The notes under the pieces were generated by a model. That model made no database searches. It saw only the letters and a list, made by a program, of their open reading frames with translations, and had not been told where the DNA came from. Source: CAZFLM01 sp964519955 (lineage in GTDB: Bacteria; Armatimonadota; Chthonomonadetes; Chthonomonadales; CAJBBX01). From it: DNA of 12,077 nt. The stretch is from positions 1-12,077 of the forward strand of contig CAZFLM010000134.1 of NCBI GenBank assembly GCA_964519955.1, given 5' to 3'. The position numbers and the translations under genes were made by a program. Below, piece by piece: positions 1-6,930 of the stretch (position 1 is its first letter; every line of letters begins with the position of its first letter).

Positions 1-30
1 CCAGGATAACACCAGGTCGCTCAAAAGTCA

Positions 31-1698
31 ATGGAATTCAGTAACGTTCTACTAGCACTTGGCCCCGCCGCGCGATTCGCCTGGGGTGTCCTCGCGATCG
101 CGCTGGCGCTGGCCGCACCCGCGACGGCGCAGATCGTCACTAAGGCGCACCGAAACGAGCACCTGGGCGGCTACCTTATCGTTCCGCACGCAGGCAAGGT
201 GGAGCGCCAGTACAACGCCGGCTACTCGATGTACGTGGCCGCCTGGCCGCTGCTCAGCGTCTATCCCGGGCACAGCTTCCAGTCGGGCCTGCCGGGCACG
301 TGGATGTTCGCCCAGTACGACGGCGCGGCTCCCAAGGACATGTACTCCGACGTGGAGGGCGGCCTCGGCTGGTGGAGGGACACGCGCTTCCCGACGACCA
401 CGCCGAAGTTCATCATGGGCGGCGTCGGGCCGAACTTCTCGGACATCGCCAACGGACCGGCCCACGGCTGGGGCACGTGGCAGGAACCGCGCGGGCTCTA
501 CGGCGTCGCGCAGCTCAGCCCGTGGCTCCTGTTCCCCATCGATGGGCTGAACGTGAAGCAGGGCGAGTGCGGAGGGCTGTTCGGGTACGGCTACCTGAAC
601 CTGCCGCTCTGCGAGCCGAGAGCACAGACCGAGGGCAAGGACATCCCGACGGGCGGCAACTGCTGGACGCTGTTCCTGAACACCGGCAACTTCAAGGGGC
701 CCGTGGCGTTCTTCCTGCCGCACTTCTGGTCGCACGCCACCGTGCGAGAGCCGCGCCTGGCAGGCCTGCTGCTCGACAGCCGGCCCGTGGACCCCAACCG
801 AGCCGTGCAGATGGAGACGCAGGACACGCCCGCGCGGCTGGCCGCAGACGCCAAGGGCGAATGGTACGTGCGCATCTCCCCGATCGCGTTCCCGCGGAGC
901 GAGGGCGGCGACAGCGTGCTGGTGCATCAGGACACCGCCTATGACCGGACGGCGCTCTACGACGCGGTGGCGGCCTGGTTCGCGGGTGGGAAGCCGAGCA
1001 GCGGCCTGGTGGACTCGCGCGGGGCGCACCAGCGCGTCTTCGGTGAGAAGGGGTACGCGACCTGGCAGATCTGGTGGAACGAGGGCGACGAGCCCGAGAA
1101 GAAGGTGCCCATCGTCTGGGAGGCCTCCGGCACGCCCGCGGCTCTCGGCCCGCACACGTTCGGCGTGAAGTGGAACCCCGACCAGACCACCGTCTCGGGA
1201 CGGCTGGCCACGCTCCCGGAGTACTACCGCCTCGAGAACGCCAACGACGAGAAGCAGGCGCGGTGGGTGCCGGTAGCTCCCGACCGGGTTCCAGCGGAGA
1301 CCGGCCTGCGGCAGATCCAATGGACGCGGCCCGCGGAGGCGGCGACGGAGCCCTACACCACGCCGGACGACGCGGCAAGCTGCTGGAAGACGCCGGGGCC
1401 CAAGGCCGGCCCGTTCGAGGCGCATCTGGGCGATGGCAGCGTGGTGACCTACTACTGGTACCGCTTCGCCGATCAGCCCGCCGTGCTGAACGCCGGCCTC
1501 ACCGCCGAGGAGCGCGAGCGCCTGCAGGCCAAAGTGGAGAAGCTGCACCGGGCCTGGCCCAGGAGCCGCAACTACCTGCCCCCACCCGCAGCCGGCAAGC
1601 TGGCCGACCTCGACCCGGCGCAGATCGTCAAGCCGCCTAAGGGGCTGGAGGTGGGCTACGTACCCGTCGCGACGCGCCAAGAGCTGGACCGGAGGTAA
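31..1698 (+). CDS. Secreted protein of unknown family (555 aa)
   Basis: I do not recognise a family for this protein. Residues 1 to about 34 form a plausible Sec signal peptide: a hydrophobic run (VLAIALALAAP) ends in ATAQ, so the mature protein should be exported. The mature part is rich in Gly, Trp and aromatic residues, as in beta-rich extracellular proteins. It has several short aromatic segments, for example GGLGWWRDTRFPTTTP and FFLPHFWSH, and Cys residues around positions 181-214 that could form disulfides. The last 70 residues look like a short helix (TAEERERLQAKVEKLHRAW) followed by a Pro-rich tail. The ATG at 31 is the first available start, but its Shine-Dalgarno is poor (AGG about 14 bases upstream), and the real promoter and start context lie largely outside the window. 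The next gene begins 34 bases after the stop, so this is probably the first visible gene of an operon with an esterase and a glycoside hydrolase. That suggests a role in binding or processing a glycan, which is inference from context only. Confidence 0.8.
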   Translation: MEFSNVLLALGPAARFAWGVLAIALALAAPATAQIVTKAHRNEHLGGYLIVPHAGKVERQYNAGYSMYVAAWPLLSVYPGHSFQSGLPGTWMFAQYDGAAPKDMYSDVEGGLGWWRDTRFPTTTPKFIMGGVGPNFSDIANGPAHGWGTWQEPRGLYGVAQLSPWLLFPIDGLNVKQGECGGLFGYGYLNLPLCEPRAQTEGKDIPTGGNCWTLFLNTGNFKGPVAFFLPHFWSHATVREPRLAGLLLDSRPVDPNRAVQMETQDTPARLAADAKGEWYVRISPIAFPRSEGGDSVLVHQDTAYDRTALYDAVAAWFAGGKPSSGLVDSRGAHQRVFGEKGYATWQIWWNEGDEPEKKVPIVWEASGTPAALGPHTFGVKWNPDQTTVSGRLATLPEYYRLENANDEKQARWVPVAPDRVPAETGLRQIQWTRPAEAATEPYTTPDDAASCWKTPGPKAGPFEAHLGDGSVVTYYWYRFADQPAVLNAGLTAEERERLQAKVEKLHRAWPRSRNYLPPPAAGKLADLDPAQIVKPPKGLEVGYVPVATRQELDRR

Positions 1699-1718
1699 CG
1701 GGAGCGGACCGAAACACC

Positions 1719-1725
1719 AGGAGGG
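1719..1725 (+). promoter_or_regulatory. Ribosome binding site of the SASA esterase gene
   Basis: AGGAGGG, seven bases before the ATG at 1733. It is a near-perfect Shine-Dalgarno and fixes the start of the esterase. Confidence 0.85.
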
Positions 1726-1732
1726 CAGCACC

Positions 1733-2956
1733 ATGAGTCGAGGCAACCATGCATGGGCGGCGGTCGCCGTCGCGGGGGTGATCGGCCTGTTGCCGGCTGG
1801 CGCAGGTGCGGCGCCCGCGAAGCCGCTGCAGGTGTACATCCTCGCCGGGCAGTCGAACATGCAGGGGCACGCCAACGTGTCCACGTTCGACTCCCTGGCG
1901 GACGATCCGAAGACGGCGCCGCTGCTGCGGGAGATGCGCAACGCGGACGGGACCCCGCGTGTGTGCGACAGGGTCTGGATCTCGTCGGTCGGCTGCGCGG
2001 GCAACCAGTGGTCCGATGTCATCGAGCAGACCGGCAGACTGACGGCCGGATTCGGCGCGTCTACCTCCGAGATCGGCCCGGAGTTCACGTTCGGCATCAC
2101 CATGGCGGAGCTGCGTGGCGAGCCGATCCTGCTGATCAAGACATCCTGGGGCGGCCGAAACCTGCACACCGACTTCCGCCCGCCCAGTGCCGGGGAAGAG
2201 GTCATCAACGACTTCACGCTGGGCGAGTGGAAGAAGCGCGGCCTCGACGTCGACGAGGAGGCGGCGAAGGTTCACAAGAACGGCGGGGTGTTCTACCGCG
2301 AGATGATCGCCCATGTGCGGAAGGTGCTGGCGGACATCAAGCGGGTCGTGCCGGACTACGATGCGAAGCAAGGCTACCGGCTGGCGGGCTTCGTCTGGTT
2401 CCAGGGGTGGAACGACCTGGTGGACGACTGGGCGTATCCCGACCACATGAAGCCCGGCGGCTACGACGAGTATGGCCGCCTGCTGGCGCAGTTCATCCGC
2501 GACGTGCGCAAGGACCTGTCGGCGCCGAAGCTCCCGTTCGTGATCGGGCTCATGGGGGTCGGCGGCGAGCCGGAGGGGCAGAAGCCGCCCCAGTCGGTCT
2601 TCCGCCAGGCCCAGGCGGCGCCGGCGGCGCTGCCCGAGTTCCGCGGCAGCGTCGTGGCAGTGCCAACCGCACCGTACTGGGACGACGAGCTGGCCGCGCT
2701 GGCAGCGCGCTGGGAGAGGCTGCAATGGCAGACCGACGAGGCGTTCAAGAAGGACCCGAGCCTGACCCCCGAGGCCAAGGACGCGGCGCGCAAGAAGGCT
2801 GTCGCGGAGAGCTTCACACCGGACGACCTGAGGCGCCTCAAGGGCTACTCGCACTGGGAGTGCCACTACTGGGGGGCGGCGAAGATCATCGCGCCGATCG
2901 GCAAGGCCTTCGCCGAGGCGATGGCGGGCCTGCAGGGCAAGGGCCGCCGGCGGTGA
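1733..2956 (+). CDS. Secreted sialate O-acetylesterase-like (SASA, SGNH hydrolase) protein
   Basis: This is a probable carbohydrate esterase that removes acetyl or similar ester groups from sugars outside the cytoplasm. Residues 1 to about 26 are a signal peptide ending in AGA. The SASA/SGNH block I motif GQSNMQG is at residues 39-45, making Ser41 the expected nucleophile. Block III appears as FQGWND, with Gln224, Gly225 and Asn227 as oxyanion-hole-type residues. The C-terminal block HYWGAAKIIAPIGKAF gives His378 as the likely catalytic histidine. The position three residues before this His, often acidic in SGNH enzymes, is Trp375, while Glu376 sits two before it; the acid partner is therefore uncertain. 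The length (407 aa) is ordinary for single-domain SASA proteins. The gene lies 34 bases after the preceding secreted protein and 22 bases before the glycoside hydrolase, which supports co-transcription. Family assignment is firm; the natural substrate, including whether it is sialic acid at all, is unknown. Many such environmental proteins act on plant or algal polysaccharides. Confidence 0.88.
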   Translation: MSRGNHAWAAVAVAGVIGLLPAGAGAAPAKPLQVYILAGQSNMQGHANVSTFDSLADDPKTAPLLREMRNADGTPRVCDRVWISSVGCAGNQWSDVIEQTGRLTAGFGASTSEIGPEFTFGITMAELRGEPILLIKTSWGGRNLHTDFRPPSAGEEVINDFTLGEWKKRGLDVDEEAAKVHKNGGVFYREMIAHVRKVLADIKRVVPDYDAKQGYRLAGFVWFQGWNDLVDDWAYPDHMKPGGYDEYGRLLAQFIRDVRKDLSAPKLPFVIGLMGVGGEPEGQKPPQSVFRQAQAAPAALPEFRGSVVAVPTAPYWDDELAALAARWERLQWQTDEAFKKDPSLTPEAKDAARKKAVAESFTPDDLRRLKGYSHWECHYWGAAKIIAPIGKAFAEAMAGLQGKGRRR

Positions 2957-2978
2957 CGCGGGCCAGGAGCAGCGCAAC

Positions 2979-4787
2979 ATGATCAACCCGGCGAGCGGGT
3001 GGAACACCTGGGACTACGAGTGCCTGACGGCGCTCTCGTACGTCGATGGCGACCGCGTCGAGGTGCAGGTGCGCGTGAGCGTGTTCGACGAGGAGCGGTG
3101 CGAGCACATCGCCGACACGCGGTGGCGCGACCTGGTGCGCTTGGGGCCGCACGCGGTCGACGGGAGCTACCTGCAGATCGAGTACCAGGCTGGCTTCGAG
3201 GCGCGGTTCGTGCTGGAGGCCGCCAGCCGGGGCGAGGCGCTCTACCTCCGCGTGCGGCCGACGCGGACCTCGGCGAAGCGCATCGTGGTCGAGGTGCGGC
3301 GGCCGGGGCGCTCGACGGCGTGCGCGCGCTCGGACGACGGCATGGACTTCGGCGACTGGGCGCTGCGGGCGGAGGGCGTGCTGCCGCACAACCGCTTCGT
3401 CGTGTGGACCGATGGGCCGAACGTCGTGGGCTACCCGGGCGAGGCGGTCAGCGTGATCGTCGCGCCGAGCGGCGACGCGGCGCTGGCGGGCGGCGGCGTG
3501 GCGCAGGCGGTGGCGGACGCACTCGCGGCGGGGCGCGAGCGGCACGAGGCGTCGAGACCGCGGCTCGCCGGCGACCTGGGCGAGGCGGTGGAGGCGATGC
3601 TGCGCGCGGCGGCGTGGAACACGCTCTACGACATCAGCGGGCGCGGCGTGTGCACCACGGCCTCGCGCGACTGGTGCAAGGACTGGCACGGCGTCGTCCT
3701 GTTCGGGTGGGACACCTACTTCCACGGGCTCATCGCGGGCGTCGCGTCTCCCGAGACGGCCTGGGCAAACTACCGCGCGTCGCTGGCCGGCGCGACCGAC
3801 GAGGGCTTCGTGCCGAACTGGCGCCTCTCGAACGGCGTGGGCACGCTGGACCGCTCGCAGCCGCCGGTCGGGGCGCTCTGCGTGTGGCAGACGCACCTGC
3901 GCGGCCCGAACCCCGAGGCGCTGCGGGAGCTGTACCCGAAGCTGAAGCGGTGGCACGACTGGTGGATGGGCGCGCGGGGCACGGCGGAGGGGCTGCTGGC
4001 GTGGGGCTCCGATCCGCGCGCGGCCTACGCCTTCCCTCAGTTCCGGCAGCGCATGTACGGGGCGCAGATCTGCGGGTGCTACGAGTCGGGCATGGACAAC
4101 AGCCCGATGTTCGACGGCGTGCCGTACGACCGCGAGACCGGACGCATGCTGCAGGCCGACGTCGGGCTGACCGCGCTGTACACGGTCGATGCGCAGTGCC
4201 TCGCCGCCATGGCGCGGGAGTTGGGCCTGACAGACGATGCCGCCGCGCTCGACGCCGAAGCCGCGGCGATGCGCGAGCGCATGGACGCGCTGATGTGGGA
4301 CGAGGCGGCGGGCGTCTGCCGCAACCGGCGCGCGGATGGTACCCTGAGTCCGCGCCTCTCGCCGACGAGCTTCTACCCGCTCCTCTGCGCCGACCCGGCC
4401 GACGCGGCGGCCATGGCCCGGGCCGGGCGCCTGGTGCGGGAGCATCTGCTGAACCCGGACGAGTTCTGGGGCGAGTACCCGCTCCCGAGCGTGCCGCGCA
4501 GCGACCCGGACTTCCGTGACAACGACTACTGGCGCGGCCGGATCTGGGCGCCGATGGTCTACCTCGTGCACCAGGGCCTGCTGCGCGTGGGGCCCCGGGA
4601 GGTGGCGCACGACCTGGCCGAGCGCTCGCTGCGGATGTTCCTGCGCAACTGGCGGGAGCGCGGCGCGGTGTACGAGAACTACAACGCGACCACCGGCGAC
4701 GGCGGCGACGTGCACAACGCGGACCCGCTCTACGTGTGGGGAGGGCTGCTCGCGCTGGTCGGGCTGGCGGACGCGGAAGCGGGTTAG
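2979..4787 (+). CDS. GH63/MGH1-like glycoside hydrolase, cytoplasmic
   Basis: This is a probable glycoside hydrolase with an N-terminal beta-sandwich region (about residues 1-200) and a C-terminal (alpha/alpha)6 barrel of the GH63/mannosylglycerate-hydrolase-like type. Family motifs occur in the expected order: FGWDTYFHG at 242-250, GFVPNW at 276-281, ESGMDNSP at 369-376, DNDYWRGRIW at 514-523 and YENYNATTGDGGD from 565. By analogy with GH63 and GH37 enzymes, Asp373 is the likely general acid and Glu566 the likely base; this is from family knowledge and was not tested. There is no signal peptide, so it probably acts on imported small glycosides or oligosaccharides. The start is supported by AGGAG at 2965-2969, nine bases before the ATG. 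The gene follows the esterase by only 22 bases. A perfect hairpin begins 11 bases after the stop. The substrate cannot be read from the sequence: alpha-glucosides, alpha-mannosides or glycosylglycerates are all possible in this family. Confidence 0.85.
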   Translation: MINPASGWNTWDYECLTALSYVDGDRVEVQVRVSVFDEERCEHIADTRWRDLVRLGPHAVDGSYLQIEYQAGFEARFVLEAASRGEALYLRVRPTRTSAKRIVVEVRRPGRSTACARSDDGMDFGDWALRAEGVLPHNRFVVWTDGPNVVGYPGEAVSVIVAPSGDAALAGGGVAQAVADALAAGRERHEASRPRLAGDLGEAVEAMLRAAAWNTLYDISGRGVCTTASRDWCKDWHGVVLFGWDTYFHGLIAGVASPETAWANYRASLAGATDEGFVPNWRLSNGVGTLDRSQPPVGALCVWQTHLRGPNPEALRELYPKLKRWHDWWMGARGTAEGLLAWGSDPRAAYAFPQFRQRMYGAQICGCYESGMDNSPMFDGVPYDRETGRMLQADVGLTALYTVDAQCLAAMARELGLTDDAAALDAEAAAMRERMDALMWDEAAGVCRNRRADGTLSPRLSPTSFYPLLCADPADAAAMARAGRLVREHLLNPDEFWGEYPLPSVPRSDPDFRDNDYWRGRIWAPMVYLVHQGLLRVGPREVAHDLAERSLRMFLRNWRERGAVYENYNATTGDGGDVHNADPLYVWGGLLALVGLADAEAG

Positions 4788-4798
4788 GGCGCCGGTGC

Positions 4799-4821
4799 GC
4801 CGGTGGTGTGAAACCACCGGC
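4799..4821 (+). repeat. Perfect 9-bp hairpin after the GH63-like gene
   Basis: The arm GCCGGTGGT (4799-4807) pairs with ACCACCGGC (4813-4821) around the five-base loop GTGAA. It starts 11 bases after the stop of the glycoside hydrolase gene. No T-run follows, so it is not a classical intrinsic terminator. It may protect the 3' end of the upstream mRNA or be the first helix of a larger RNA. Confidence 0.7.
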
Positions 4822-4832
4822 AGCGAAGCCTG

Positions 4833-4865
4833 CGGCTGACCGTCCTCCGGACGGGTGCGGAGCCG
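4833..4865 (+). repeat. Two-tier hairpin
   Basis: The inner stem CCGTCC (4840-4845) pairs with GGACGG (4849-4854) around a three-base loop. The flanking CGGCT (4833-4837) pairs with AGCCG (4861-4865) and would form an outer helix with a small asymmetric internal loop. The nesting of two helices is what suggests folding rather than chance GC-rich symmetry. Confidence 0.5.
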
Positions 4866-4874
4866 ACGTGGACC

Positions 4875-4892
4875 GCCGCCGCCCTCGGCGGC
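4875..4892 (+). repeat. 7-bp hairpin with 4-base loop
   Basis: GCCGCCG (4875-4881) pairs with CGGCGGC (4886-4892) around CCCT. It is compact and GC-only and lies ten bases after the preceding hairpin. In DNA this GC-rich, a stem of this size could arise by chance. Confidence 0.45.
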
Positions 4893-4989
4893 AGAGGCAG
4901 TGGGCCGGCCCGGGCAGAGCCGCGCGCGCAAGCAAGCGGTGCCCTTGGCCGGTACACCGGTGGGACGAGCCCGCAGTCGCGGCACCGCT

Positions 4990-5005
4990 GGGTGTTGGAT
5001 CACCC
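4990..5005 (+). repeat. Short hairpin GGGTG/CACCC
   Basis: GGGTG (4990-4994) pairs with CACCC (5001-5005) around a six-base loop (TTGGAT). It is weak alone and is listed because it lies inside the hairpin-rich region. Confidence 0.3.
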
Positions 5006-5169
5006 GCAACGCGGCGGATAGTGCGTGCGGTCCTGGCAGGTTCTCTCCCAGCATTGGGGGTCGGGGGGCCAGCGGCGGATGGCTTCGCACAGAGCGATGC
5101 GAGGGACGAGAGCAGAGCCGAAGCGAACCGAGCACACAAAACGGGTGGCTTCCGGGCTGCCCCGTATCT

Positions 5170-5175
5170 AGGAGA
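5170..5175 (+). promoter_or_regulatory. Ribosome binding site fixing the lyase-like gene start
   Basis: AGGAGA ends seven bases before the ATG at 5183. It selects this ATG over the much longer in-frame opening that begins at 4736 inside the upstream gene. Confidence 0.8.
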
Positions 5176-5182
5176 CAACCTG

Positions 5183-6850
5183 ATGTCGTTGAACCTTGCC
5201 GATACGCTGCGGCTGGTGGCCGCGGGCGTTGCCGATACCTTCGAGCGCCAGATCGCGGACCCCGCGCACCCGGACTGTGGCGCGCTGGTCCGTGCCGACT
5301 TTGGAATCGCCGATCCGTCCGGGTCGATCGGGCTTCCGACGGGAGCCGCGCTGCTGCTCGTGGCGCGCCGCCTGGGCTACCCGGTGCCCGATGCGCCGGA
5401 CGATGCCACCGTGATCGAGCGGGCCAACCTGGCGATCGACTACTGCCTGCGCGCACTGCGGCCGAGCGGGCTGCCGGACCTGCTGGACTGCAACTACGAC
5501 TCGAGCCCCGACGCCGGCTTCTGCGTGCAGGGGGCGTGCCTTCCGCTGGAGCTGGCGCGGCGCATCGATCAGCTCGACGAGGGGCTGGCGGGGCTGCTCG
5601 CCAAGCTGGAGCAGTACGTGCGCCGGCTGGCGATGGCGATGACGACGGGCGGGTTCCATACGCCGAACCACCGCTGGGTGATGACCGCGGCGATGACGCA
5701 GGCGCTGGCGCTCTTCCCAGACATGCCGCTGCGGCCAACCATCGACGCGTACCTGGCCGAGGGCTTCGACATCGACGAGGAGGGCTTCTACATCGAGCGG
5801 AGCGCGGCGGTGTACGATGCCATCTGCGACCGCTCGCTCCTGCTCATCGACCAGATCCTCGGATGCCCGGCGGCGGGCGCGGCGGCGCGGAAGAACCTGC
5901 GGATGAACCTGCACATGATGCACGCGGACGGCACCGTCGAGACCGGCCTGTCGCACCGGCAGGACTACGGCACCCGCCCGCTGCCGGCCACGCTCGCGAC
6001 CGGCTACCTGCTCGCAGGCCTGGCGACCGGCGAGGCCGACATGCTCGGCGCGGCGCACTGGCTGTGGAAGGCCGGCGAGCCGACCCGCCGCCTCGACCCG
6101 ACGTTCGCGGCCTACGCGATGATGCGGCACGGAGAGCGGAAGCCCGAGGGCACGCCGCCGCCCAGCAGCTTCTCGGTGCACCTGCCGAAGAACGAGATCT
6201 GGCGCGTGCGGCGCGAGCGGCTGTCGGCCTCCGTCTTCGGCGGGGCGACGCGGCTGATGACGCTCGCGTATGGCGAGGCAGAGATCACCGCGGTCAAGAT
6301 CAGCCAGAGCTACTTCGGCGTCGGGCGCTTCGTGGCGAACGAGCTGACCGTGACGGACGGCGTCGGCCGCCTGCTGTCGACGGGCGAGACGGACCGCCAT
6401 CGCCCCGGCTACGAGCTGCCGCTGGGCCGGCCGGTGCCCGCGGAGAAGTACTTCGACATGCTGCCGGAGCGCGACTGGCGGCGGGTGCCGCCCTGCCGCA
6501 GCGAGCTGATCGTCACGGAGGCGGAGGGCGGGCTGGATCTGCGCTACCACACGCTCGACGGCATCACCGGCGTGACGGCGCAGGTCGCGCTGGACTTCCC
6601 GGTCGGCGGCATCTGGGAAACCGGCGACACCTGCCTGCGCCCGACGGCCGGCCAGGTGCTGTTCCTCAAGGGCGGCACGGGACGGATGGTCTATGGGCAC
6701 GACGCGATCGAGATCGGCCCGGGCGCCAACGCGCACCTGATGTTCGCGATGCGCGACGCCGAGACGGCGCCCAGTCACGTCCGGGTGCTGCTGACGTTCA
6801 AGACGCCGGTGGACCATGTGATCCGGGTTCGGTGCATGCGCGTGCATTGA
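5183..6850 (+). CDS. Heparinase/alginate-lyase-fold-like protein (555 aa), no signal peptide
   Basis: This is probably a polysaccharide-lyase-like protein built as an N-terminal (alpha/alpha) toroid followed by a C-terminal beta-sandwich. Alpha-helical Ala/Leu-rich segments fill residues 1 to about 320. Beta-strand-like segments follow from about 330 (FSVHLPKNEIWRVRRERLSAS) to the end. The most diagnostic stretch is FHTPNHRWVM at 158-167, with Asn162 and His163. A conserved-looking ERSAAVYDAICD segment at 205-216 contributes Tyr211. An Asn/His/Tyr set of this kind serves as charge neutraliser and base in lyases of the chondroitin AC/heparinase II/III fold, so the match is suggestive, but I cannot show that this protein is catalytic. 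There is no export signal, which fits degradation of imported oligosaccharides alongside the cytoplasmic GH63-like enzyme. The ATG at 5183 is chosen for its Shine-Dalgarno; upstream in-frame sequence is non-coding. Eighty bases separate it from the next gene. Confidence 0.7.
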   Translation: MSLNLADTLRLVAAGVADTFERQIADPAHPDCGALVRADFGIADPSGSIGLPTGAALLLVARRLGYPVPDAPDDATVIERANLAIDYCLRALRPSGLPDLLDCNYDSSPDAGFCVQGACLPLELARRIDQLDEGLAGLLAKLEQYVRRLAMAMTTGGFHTPNHRWVMTAAMTQALALFPDMPLRPTIDAYLAEGFDIDEEGFYIERSAAVYDAICDRSLLLIDQILGCPAAGAAARKNLRMNLHMMHADGTVETGLSHRQDYGTRPLPATLATGYLLAGLATGEADMLGAAHWLWKAGEPTRRLDPTFAAYAMMRHGERKPEGTPPPSSFSVHLPKNEIWRVRRERLSASVFGGATRLMTLAYGEAEITAVKISQSYFGVGRFVANELTVTDGVGRLLSTGETDRHRPGYELPLGRPVPAEKYFDMLPERDWRRVPPCRSELIVTEAEGGLDLRYHTLDGITGVTAQVALDFPVGGIWETGDTCLRPTAGQVLFLKGGTGRMVYGHDAIEIGPGANAHLMFAMRDAETAPSHVRVLLTFKTPVDHVIRVRCMRVH

Positions 6851-6917
6851 GCGGCGGCGTGGATGTGTGGGAGGTTGCCTAGACCGCCGCATGCGCTGAT
6901 CGCGCGAAACTGATGGT

Positions 6918-6924
6918 AAGGAGG
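6918..6924 (+). promoter_or_regulatory. Ribosome binding site fixing the start at 6931
   Basis: AAGGAGG lies six bases before the ATG at 6931. An earlier in-frame ATG at 6913 would place this motif inside the coding region and add six polar residues in front of the signal peptide, so 6931 is preferred. Confidence 0.85.
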
Positions 6925-6930
6925 ACTACG

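Larger units (their letters stand above)
4788..5182 (+). other. Non-coding, hairpin-rich intergenic region
   Basis: About 395 bases separate the GH63-like gene from the lyase-like gene. Open frames crossing it are low-complexity Arg/Ala/Gly translations and carry no recognisable domain. The region instead holds several inverted repeats (4799-4821, 4833-4865, 4875-4892, 4990-5005), G-rich tracts near 5055-5072, and a good Shine-Dalgarno at its 3' end for the gene at 5183. It may be the 5' leader of the downstream transcript, a structured RNA, or a decayed element. No known riboswitch class was recognised. Confidence 0.6.

Noticed and set aside
4799..4821. Intrinsic transcription terminator
   Set aside because: The stem is strong but no T-run follows.
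4736..5182. N-terminal extension of the lyase-like gene into the end of the GH63-like gene
   Set aside because: The extension overlaps a confident gene, is low-complexity, and a strong Shine-Dalgarno stands just before the ATG at 5183.
4795..5182. Group II intron remnant, suggested by GTGCGCC followed by a GTGAAA-containing hairpin
   Set aside because: No domain V-like hairpin, intron-encoded protein or typical 3' end was found, and the region is too short. The resemblance is weak.
2886..5738. Very long open frame on the minus strand, and similar ones at 52-2217, 5168-6892, 6775-8709 and 8598-9917
   Set aside because: Their translations are Arg/Ala/Pro/His-rich without domains, they lie opposite well-supported genes, and such antisense openings are expected in DNA this GC-rich.
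6851..6890. Inverted repeat GCGGCGG/CCGCCGC after the lyase-like gene as terminator
   Set aside because: It has a 26-base loop and no T-run, and a seven-base GC match is unsurprising here.
6913..6930. Earlier ATG for the second secreted protein
   Set aside because: It would swallow the Shine-Dalgarno AAGGAGG and put extra residues before the signal peptide.
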